Positions 30,178-36,297 of a stretch of 42,895 nucleotides of DNA are shown here, one piece after another; the stretch's first letter is position 1, and every line of letters starts with the position of its first letter. Origin of the DNA: Coriobacteriia bacterium (GTDB lineage Bacteria > Actinomycetota > Coriobacteriia > Anaerosomatales > Kmv31); NCBI GenBank assembly GCA_014859305.1, contig JACUUM010000014.1:1-42895 (forward strand), read 5' to 3'. The translations under genes and the position numbers were made by a program. Under the pieces are notes generated by a model. The model was not told where the DNA came from. It saw nothing but the letters and a program-made list of their open reading frames with translations, and ran no database searches.

Positions 30178-31284
30178 ATGCGCACCGTAGTGTTCGACAC
30201 CAACGTACTGCTCGCCGACCCGAACGCGCTCTTCGCGTTCCCCGACGCGGACGTGGTCATCCCCGAGACGGTCCTCGCCGAGCTCGACAAACTGAAGACC
30301 TCCCGCGTAGACCCCGAGCTGCGGTTCAGGGGGCGCGAGGTCAGCCGCCTGCTGTTCGAGCTCTCCGAAGACGGGAACCTGGTCGACGGCGTGGCCCTCC
30401 CCGACGGCGGACGCCTGCGCGTCGTCCCGCTCGACGGCGACGTCGAGTTGCACGAAGGACTCTCCGCGCGCAGCGCGGACGACCGGATCCTCGCAGTCGC
30501 GCTGCACCTGAGCGGGCCGGACCGCGAGAACGCCGTGCTGGTCACGAACGACTTGAACATGCTGCTCAAGGCTCAGACGTTCGGCGTGAAGGTGGAGCGC
30601 CACGCCGACGGAGCGGACAAGTCCTTCTCCAAGAGGTTCATAGTGCGCCCCTTCCAGCGGTACAAGGTGCCGATCGGGATCCTCGCCGCGGCGCTGGCTC
30701 TGTTCGCCGCCATCGTGTTCCTGACGATCTACGGACCAGGGTCCCAGCAGGTGAGCACGGTGCCGGCCGAGCTGCGCTCGATACTCACCGACCAGCAGGA
30801 GAAGGCGCTCGACGCGATGCTCTCGCTCGAGCGGAACCCCTCGGACGTCCAGCCGAGGCTCGTGCTCGCCGACTTCTACTTCGACTTGCGCGACCAGACG
30901 GGCAACCTGCAGTTCGGACAGTCGGCGGCACGGCACTACACGGCGTATCTGGAAGTGCGGCCGACCGACATAAACGCACGGGCGGACTACGCCGCGACGC
31001 TCTTCTACCTCGGGCAGACGGACCATGCCATCCAGGAGGTCGGACGGGTGCTGGAGGTCGAGCCCGACCACGTGCGCGCGAACTTCAACCTGGGTATCTT
31101 CTATTGGCGAGGGCGTCAGGACCTGCCGGCGGCGGCATCGCAGTTCCGCAAGGTCGCCGAACTCACCGAAGGCGGCGACGCCCACGCCCAGCTCATCCAC
31201 AACGACGCGAGCGCGAAGCTCACGCAGATAGAGCAGGAGGCGAAGGCGTCGGGCACGCCGTTGCCGAAGGGGGGCACCTCCTAG
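30178..31284 (+). CDS. PIN domain - transmembrane - TPR fusion protein
   Basis: A 368-residue protein with an unusual order. Residues 1-140 are a PIN ribonuclease domain of the PhoH-associated type: VFDTNVLLADPNALF (Asp7), PETVLAELDKLK (Glu35), SADDRILAVA (Asp101/Asp102) and VTNDLNML (Asp125) supply the acidic metal-binding set. A transmembrane helix follows at about 164-184, and TPR-like helical repeats from about 200 to 350 contain LVLADFYFDLRDQTG and ANFNLGIFYWRG. The PhoH ATPase normally fused to this PIN type is absent. The N terminus should face the cytoplasm, placing the TPRs outside the membrane (inference). The stop lies two bases before the trxB start. The likely activity is a membrane-tethered RNase; its target is unknown. 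Confidence 0.8.
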   Translation: MRTVVFDTNVLLADPNALFAFPDADVVIPETVLAELDKLKTSRVDPELRFRGREVSRLLFELSEDGNLVDGVALPDGGRLRVVPLDGDVELHEGLSARSADDRILAVALHLSGPDRENAVLVTNDLNMLLKAQTFGVKVERHADGADKSFSKRFIVRPFQRYKVPIGILAAALALFAAIVFLTIYGPGSQQVSTVPAELRSILTDQQEKALDAMLSLERNPSDVQPRLVLADFYFDLRDQTGNLQFGQSAARHYTAYLEVRPTDINARADYAATLFYLGQTDHAIQEVGRVLEVEPDHVRANFNLGIFYWRGRQDLPAAASQFRKVAELTEGGDAHAQLIHNDASAKLTQIEQEAKASGTPLPKGGTS

Positions 31285-31286
31285 CG

Positions 31287-32222
31287 ATGGACACCATCGA
31301 CGTCGCCATCGTCGGCGGCGGGCCCGCGGGCCTTGCCGCCGCGCTGTATGCGGCCCGCTCCCGCGCCCGCACGGTGGTGTTCGAAGCCGCGATGCCCGGC
31401 GGGCAGATCGTGACCACGGACTGGGTGGAGAACTATCCGGGCTTCCCCGAGGGCGTGTCCGGCGCGAAGCTCGCCGAGCTGATGCTCGCGCAGGCCGAGG
31501 AATTCGGCGCCGAGGTCCGCTCCTTCACACCCGTCGAGTCGATACGGCCCTCCGACCTGGACTTCATCGTGTCGGCCGACGGCGAGGAGTACCTGGCGCG
31601 AGCGGTGATCCTCGCCACGGGGGCCGTGCCCAAGAAGCTCGGCGTCCCGGGCGAGGCCGAGTACACCGGACGAGGAGTCTCCTGGTGCGCGACGTGCGAC
31701 GGGGCGCTCTTCCGCGAGAAGGTCGTGGCGGTGGTGGGCGGCGGGGACGCCGCCGTGGAGGAGGCGATCTTCCTCACCAAGTTCGCGTCGCGCGTCCACC
31801 TCGTCCACCGGCGCGACGAGCTGCGGGCGACCAAGTGCATCCAGGAGCGCTGTCTCGCCAACGAGCGCGTCGAGATGCGGCTGAGCCGAGTGGTCACCGC
31901 CGTCGAGGGCGACGGGGGCAAGGTCACCGGCCTCCGACTCGCCTCCACCAAGGGCGAGCCCGAGGAACTCCTGCCGCTGGACGGGGTCTTCATCTTCGTC
32001 GGGGTGGACCCGGTCATCGGCCTCGTGGCCGAGCTGGTCGACCTCGCGGAGAACGGTTTCGTCAAGGCGGACCACGACGGACGCACGACCTGGCCGGGTA
32101 TCTACGCCGCCGGGGACGTGACAGACTCCGAACTCAAGCAGGTGGTGACCGCGGCCGCCAAAGGTGCATCCGCGGCGTTCGAAGCGGTACGCTTCATCGA
32201 CAGCAAGCTCTGCAGCATCTGA
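31287..32222 (+). CDS. trxB: Thioredoxin reductase
   Basis: FAD enzyme that reduces thioredoxin with NADPH, 311 residues. The FAD motif GGGPAGLAAA starts at 10, the redox-active CATC is at 134-137, the second dinucleotide motif VVGGGDAAVEEA (149-160) is followed by HRRDELRA (174-181), whose HRRxxxR pattern indicates NADPH, and the C-terminal FAD motif is IYAAGDVTD. Length is normal for the low-molecular-weight bacterial enzyme. It starts two bases after the PIN-TPR gene and is followed by thioredoxin after 38 bases, giving a complete thioredoxin system. Confidence 0.95.
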   Translation: MDTIDVAIVGGGPAGLAAALYAARSRARTVVFEAAMPGGQIVTTDWVENYPGFPEGVSGAKLAELMLAQAEEFGAEVRSFTPVESIRPSDLDFIVSADGEEYLARAVILATGAVPKKLGVPGEAEYTGRGVSWCATCDGALFREKVVAVVGGGDAAVEEAIFLTKFASRVHLVHRRDELRATKCIQERCLANERVEMRLSRVVTAVEGDGGKVTGLRLASTKGEPEELLPLDGVFIFVGVDPVIGLVAELVDLAENGFVKADHDGRTTWPGIYAAGDVTDSELKQVVTAAAKGASAAFEAVRFIDSKLCSI

Positions 32223-32260
32223 ACGCACGGCGCGTAGGACCTACGGGGAGGAGTCGAGGG

Positions 32261-32590
32261 ATGGGCGAGAACATGATGCACGTGACCGACGGGGACTTCG
32301 ACAAGACGGTCCTTGCAAGCGACAAGCCCGTCGTGCTCGACTTCTGGGCGCCATGGTGCGGACCCTGCCGCATGATGGAGCCCGTGCTGCAGGAGCTGGC
32401 GTCCGAGCACGGCGACACGCTGCACGTCGGCAAGCTGAACGTGGACGAGAACCCTGAGACGGCCACCAAGTTCGACATCCTGTCGATCCCGACGCTGCTG
32501 GTGTTCGACAACGGCGAGGTCGTGAAGAAGCTCGTCGGCGCGATGCCGAAGAAGCGGCTGCTCGAGGAACTGGCCCCCTGGGTCGGGTAG
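32261..32590 (+). CDS. trxA: Thioredoxin
   Basis: Disulfide reductase of 109 residues with the classic active site WCGPC (Cys33, Cys36) inside VVLDFWAPWCGPC and the cis-proline segment SIPTLLVF. It receives electrons from the TrxB just upstream. ATG at 32261 lies in a purine-rich context (GGGGAGGAG). Cytoplasmic; no signal peptide. A short GC hairpin follows the stop. Confidence 0.96.
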   Translation: MGENMMHVTDGDFDKTVLASDKPVVLDFWAPWCGPCRMMEPVLQELASEHGDTLHVGKLNVDENPETATKFDILSIPTLLVFDNGEVVKKLVGAMPKKRLLEELAPWVG

Positions 32591-32596
32591 CCGTCG

Positions 32597-32616
32597 CGCC
32601 GGCAGGAACGCCGGCG
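32597..32616 (+). terminator. Possible hairpin terminator after trxA
   Basis: CGCCGGC (32597-32603) pairs with GCCGGCG (32610-32616) around a six-base loop, six bases after the trxA stop. It is GC-rich without a U tract, and the surrounding 32617-32707 stretch shows nothing else. Confidence 0.4.
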
Positions 32617-32707
32617 GCCCCGCCGGCCCCGCAGCGCGTCGACGAGCACTTGCGCGATCGCGTCGACCGGCCCCGCCCTCCGGGCACACAACGACGAGGA
32701 GGCCACC

Positions 32708-32947
32708 ATGTGCGGCATCAACAAGGGACAGTTCCGGCTCGGGGTGGCGCAGGTCGACGACGCACTCGCGCTCGCGCAGCAGTGGCTCGAGCAGTTGCAC
32801 CACCTCGCCGACACCGGCGGGTTGACCGAGCCGAGCCGCGAGCTCGCACAGGCTACCGTGATGCTCGGTGAGGCTCGGGCGAGGCTCGAGAAAGCCGCCG
32901 CCGACCAGCCCGGACGCGGCGACGGCGTCACGGTCGAAGCCGTCTAG
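32708..32947 (+). CDS. Small helical protein of unknown function
   Basis: A 79-residue protein starting MCGINKGQFRLGVAQVDDAL, with a single Cys at position 2. Most of the chain is predicted by eye to be two amphipathic helices, DDALALAQQWLEQLHHLAD and RELAQATVMLGEARARLEKA. GAGGAGG stands five bases before the ATG, a strong ribosome site, which supports real translation. No signal peptide or membrane helix is seen. I do not recognise the family. It stands alone between trxA and the nickel operon. Confidence 0.6.
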   Translation: MCGINKGQFRLGVAQVDDALALAQQWLEQLHHLADTGGLTEPSRELAQATVMLGEARARLEKAAADQPGRGDGVTVEAV

Positions 32948-33113
32948 CCCCTGGCCGCCGAACCTTCCGGGGCCTTCCGTGGGTCCCGACCCCTCACCGC
33001 TCCGATCCCCCGACCGCCTACGGGCGGCCCGCATCCTCGCGAGACATGGGTAGGATCGTGCCGTAGGTGTGCTACGCTTCTCGTGTTCGTGTTACCACTA
33101 GGACGGGGGTCCG

Positions 33114-33533
33114 ATGAGCCGGCTCGTTCGCTTCGGTGTGGCGATGGACGAGGACCTGCTGCGGCGCTTCGACGAGCTCGTCGCCAGGCGGGGGTTCGCC
33201 TCCAACCGCTCGGAGGCGGTACGGGACCTCGTGCGCCACGCGCTGGTCGACGCGGAGTGGGAGGAGTCGGCGGAGGAGTGCGTCGGGACGCTGACCATGG
33301 TCTTCGACCACGGCCACTCCGACCTGTCCGACAAGCTCGACGCGGTGCAGCACGCCCATCACGACAAGGTCGTCTCGGCGATGCACGTGCATCTCGACTC
33401 ACACGCCTGCCTCGAGGTGCTCGCGCTGCGCGGCTCCAGTGCGGACATCCGCGCGATAGCCGACGTGCTCCTGGGCACGAAGGGCGTCAAGCACGGCAAG
33501 CTCGTGACCACGACGACCGGCGCCCACCTGTGA
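33114..33533 (+). CDS. nikR: NikR, nickel-responsive ribbon-helix-helix regulator
   Basis: Ni(II)-dependent repressor, 139 residues. The N-terminal ribbon-helix-helix (1-48) has [17 protein letters not shown] and [11 protein letters not shown]; the C-terminal ACT-like domain has the four nickel ligands His80, His91, His93 and Cys99 ([20 protein letters not shown]), spaced exactly as His76, His87, His89 and Cys95 in E. coli NikR. It heads the nickel-uptake operon (27-base gap to nikMN), so autoregulation is likely. A GTGTTAC half-site lies at 33089-33095, but no matching GTAACAC was found at the expected distance. Confidence 0.95.
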   Translation: MSRLVRFGVAMDEDLLRRFDELVARRGFASNRSEAVRDLVRHALVDAEWEESAEECVGTLTMVFDHGHSDLSDKLDAVQHAHHDKVVSAMHVHLDSHACLEVLALRGSSADIRAIADVLLGTKGVKHGKLVTTTTGAHL

Positions 33534-33560
33534 CGGCGAGCCGGGGAGGGGACAGCGGAC

Positions 33561-34499
33561 ATGCACATCCCTGACGGGGTGCTCGAGACCAAGACGTGGT
33601 TGGCCTCGTGGGCCGGGTCCGCGGGCATGCTGGCGTACGCCGCGCGACACGTGCGGCGGGGCGTGGAGGACGGCCGGCTCGTCCTGATGTCCGTGCTGGC
33701 CGCGCTCCTGTTCGCCCTGCAGATGCTCAACTTCCCCGTGGCGGGGGGGACCTCCGGCCACTTCGCCGGCGGCGCTGTCGCCGCGATCGTCCTCGGGCCT
33801 TGGCCGGCGGTCCTCGTGATGAGCACCGTGCTCGTCATCCAGGCGTTCGTGTTCGCCGACGGGGGCGTGGCCGCGCTCGGCGCGAACATCTGGAACCTGG
33901 GGGTGGTGGCTCCCTTCGTCGGCTGGTGGGTGTTCGCCGCTTTCGCGCGCCTCGGACGGGGGCGCGCCTCCCGCGTCACCGGGGCGTTCGTGGCGGCGTG
34001 GCTTGCCACCGTGGCCGCCGCTCTGGCCGCCGGCATCGAGATCTGGGCGTCCGGGCGGGCTCCGTTCGCGCTCGTGATGGGATCGATGGGCTTCTGGCAT
34101 GCGCTCATCGGCATAGGCGAGGGCGCCGTCACGGCCGGCCTCGTCGGCTACCTGCTCGCGGTGCGGCCGGACCTGCTCGCCGCCGAGGCGGCTTCGTCCG
34201 AGCCCGTATCGCGCCGCGCGCTGGCAGGCTTCGCGGCAGCCGCCCTCGCCGCGGCCGGCGTGTCCTTCCTCGCCTCGTCGCGCCCCGACGGACTGGAGCA
34301 CGTGGCCGAGCGGATCGGGTTCCTGCCCCCGAAGGGCGTTCCCACGTCGTTCGCGGGCAGCCCCATCCCCGACTACGTCGTCCCGGGAGTCGCCAACGAG
34401 ACGCTCGCCGGCATCCTGGCCGGCGTCGTCGGACTCGTCGTCGCCGGCCTTGTCGGCCACGCGCTCGTCAAGGCCGCGCGCTTGCGGCGGGCGTCCTGA
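33561..34499 (+). CDS. Nickel ECF transporter substrate-binding fusion NikMN (CbiM + PDGLE)
   Basis: Membrane component that binds and passes Ni2+, 312 residues. The invariant N terminus MHIPDG supplies the free amine and His2 for metal chelation; NFPVAGGTSGHFAGG (57-71) with His67 is the second metal-loop motif. About seven helices belong to the CbiM/NikM part (1-205). The C-terminal part (about 215-312) is the NikN domain with its PDGLE motif at 242-246. The gene follows nikR and precedes the T and A components, so nickel is preferred over cobalt as substrate (inference from context; the protein family handles both). Confidence 0.92.
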   Translation: MHIPDGVLETKTWLASWAGSAGMLAYAARHVRRGVEDGRLVLMSVLAALLFALQMLNFPVAGGTSGHFAGGAVAAIVLGPWPAVLVMSTVLVIQAFVFADGGVAALGANIWNLGVVAPFVGWWVFAAFARLGRGRASRVTGAFVAAWLATVAAALAAGIEIWASGRAPFALVMGSMGFWHALIGIGEGAVTAGLVGYLLAVRPDLLAAEAASSEPVSRRALAGFAAAALAAAGVSFLASSRPDGLEHVAERIGFLPPKGVPTSFAGSPIPDYVVPGVANETLAGILAGVVGLVVAGLVGHALVKAARLRRAS

Positions 34500-34505
34500 G
34501 GCGAC

Positions 34506-35390
34506 ATGGGCCGCCGCCTCCACCGGCATCGCAGCGCAGGGGAGACCGCGCCCCCCGGCGTCCACTCCCATGCACACGTCCACGGAGACGAGCGGCACGA
34601 GCACCCGCACCATCACGTGCTCGACGCCGGGGAGGAACACGCGCACGGCCACGCGTTCGAGCGGTACACGCTCCTGTGCTCGCCGGTGCACGCGCTGGAC
34701 CCTCGCGCGAAGGTCCTGGCGGCCGTGACACTCTCGCTCGCGATCGTGCTCGCCCCGCCGCTCGACGCTCCGGCGCTGCTGGGAGTCGTGACGCTGCTGC
34801 TCGCGGTCGCCACGCTGGCACGGCTGCCGCTCGGCTGGCTCCTGCGCCGCTCGGCGCTCGTGATCCCGTTCGCCGGCACCATCGCGCTGTTCGCCCCGCT
34901 GGGCGGCGGCTCGCTCTCCGTGCGCGGCGCCGCGGAGGCGTACGCGAGCGGCGGATGGATCGAGGCGTACGCGGTCGTGACCAAGGCGTGGCTCACCACG
35001 CTGTCGATGCTGCTGGCCGCCTCGACGACCCCCACCCCGCTGCTGCTGAAGGGCCTGGAGGGCCTGCGCGTCCCGCGCGTGATGCTGCTGATGATGACGT
35101 TCACGTACCGCTACGTGACGACGCTGCGCGGCCAACTGTCCTCGGCCCGCGAGGCGCTGGAGAGCCGGGGGTTCGCGACGAGAGGCTGGCGCAAGGTGCG
35201 GCTGTACGGCAACCTCTCAGGGACCATGTTCATCCGCGGCTACGAGCGGGCCGAGCGGGTCTACGCGGCGATGCTGTCGCGGGGCTTCGACGGCAGCCTG
35301 CCCACCGCGCGACCGTTGCGCTTGCGGCCGGCCGACGCGGCCATGCTGGCGCTGGCGGCGCTGACGGCCGCCGCGCTGCTGCTCCGATGA
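34506..35390 (+). CDS. ECF transporter T component NikQ with His-rich N terminus
   Basis: Energy-coupling transmembrane subunit, 294 residues. Residues 60-290 are the CbiQ/EcfT fold with about five helices and the coupling-helix motifs ALESRGFATRG and AMLSRGFDGS, which contact the ATPase. The first 51 residues are unusual: 14 histidines in segments such as HSHAHVHGDERHEHPHHH and HAHGHAF, an apparent nickel-binding cytoplasmic tail. ATG at 34506 starts seven bases after nikMN; the next gene begins 14 bases after the stop. The ribosome site is weak (GAGG), as expected for a coupled internal gene. Confidence 0.9.
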   Translation: MGRRLHRHRSAGETAPPGVHSHAHVHGDERHEHPHHHVLDAGEEHAHGHAFERYTLLCSPVHALDPRAKVLAAVTLSLAIVLAPPLDAPALLGVVTLLLAVATLARLPLGWLLRRSALVIPFAGTIALFAPLGGGSLSVRGAAEAYASGGWIEAYAVVTKAWLTTLSMLLAASTTPTPLLLKGLEGLRVPRVMLLMMTFTYRYVTTLRGQLSSAREALESRGFATRGWRKVRLYGNLSGTMFIRGYERAERVYAAMLSRGFDGSLPTARPLRLRPADAAMLALAALTAAALLLR

Positions 35391-35403
35391 GGTGTCCACG
35401 CCG

Positions 35404-36150
35404 ATGAGGGAGCCCTACGCCGTCGAGTTGCGAGACCTCCGATACGCCTACCCGGACGGGACGGTGGCGCTCGACGGCGTCGACCTCGCCGTCGCCGCGG
35501 GAGAGCGCGTGGCACTCCTCGGGCCCAACGGGGCGGGGAAGTCCACGCTCATCCTGCACATCAACGGCGTCATACGGGGTGCCGGGGACGTCTTGGTCGG
35601 CGGGACGCGGCTCGCCGACGACACGGTGCGCGCCGTGCGCTCGCGCGTCGGCCTGGTCTTCCAGGACCCGGACGACCAGCTCTTCATGACCACGCTGTAC
35701 GACGACGTCGCCTTCGGCCCGCTCAACATGGCGCTGCCCGCGGCGGAGGTGGACTCCCGCGTGCACGACGCGCTGCATGCCGTCGGTCTGGCCGGGGAGA
35801 CCTCGCGGCCCGCGCACCACCTGAGCTTCGGGCAGCGGAAGCGCGCCGCCCTGGCCACGGTGCTGTCCATGCGTCCGGACGTGCTCGTGCTGGACGAGCC
35901 GACCTCCAACCTCGACCCGCGCTCCAGACGGGCCATGATCGACCTGCTCTCCTCGCTGCCGGCGACGCAGCTGGTGGCGACCCACGACATGGACCTCGCG
36001 TGGCGGCTCTGCGCGCGGGTCGTGCTGCTGGATGGCGGCGTCGTCGCCGCCGACGGCCCGTCGTCCGAGATCCTCGCCGACGAGCGGCTCATGGAGGCGC
36101 ACGGGCTCGAGCTCCCGCCCGCGCTGGCGCGCCACACCGAGCGAGGGTAG
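35404..36150 (+). CDS. Nickel ECF transporter ATPase NikO
   Basis: ATP-binding subunit, 248 residues. Walker A is GPNGAGKS (40-47), the Q-loop is VFQDPDDQLF (85-94), typical of the CbiO/EcfA group, the signature is LSFGQ (140-144), Walker B is VLVLDE (160-165) and the switch His is in ATHDMD. ATG at 35404 is preferred because GAGGTG lies about nine bases upstream; GTG at 35392 would add four residues. Only one A subunit is encoded, so it probably works as a homodimer, as in other dedicated nickel/cobalt ECF systems. Last gene of the nik set. Confidence 0.93.
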   Translation: MREPYAVELRDLRYAYPDGTVALDGVDLAVAAGERVALLGPNGAGKSTLILHINGVIRGAGDVLVGGTRLADDTVRAVRSRVGLVFQDPDDQLFMTTLYDDVAFGPLNMALPAAEVDSRVHDALHAVGLAGETSRPAHHLSFGQRKRAALATVLSMRPDVLVLDEPTSNLDPRSRRAMIDLLSSLPATQLVATHDMDLAWRLCARVVLLDGGVVAADGPSSEILADERLMEAHGLELPPALARHTERG

Positions 36151-36218
36151 TATCGGCGGCATGACGCGAGGTCACGGCGCCAAGGGCGGCAACGCCACCG
36201 CCACCTGCCAAGAGTGCG

Positions 36219-36267
36219 AGGTGCCCGGTGCGCGGGCACCTGCCGGCCGATCCCCGCTTCCGCGGGG
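36219..36267 (+). terminator. Tandem hairpins between nikO and hypF
   Basis: AGGTGCCCG (36219-36227) pairs perfectly over 9 bp with CGGGCACCT (36233-36241), loop of five. Ten bases on, CCCCGC/GCGGGG (36252-36267) forms a second stem with loop TTCC. The pair lies between the nik and hyp genes, where it could partly terminate or attenuate transcription, or stabilise the upstream message. No U tract is present. Confidence 0.5.
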
Positions 36268-36297
36268 TGCGGCTCCCCGTCCCGGGCTCGTGAAGGC

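Noticed and set aside
33561-36150. Cobalt rather than nickel as the substrate of the ECF transporter
   Set aside because: The protein family allows both, but nikR leads the operon with all nickel ligands present, the substrate protein carries a PDGLE (NikN-type) domain, and hyp genes follow. No cobalamin gene is near.
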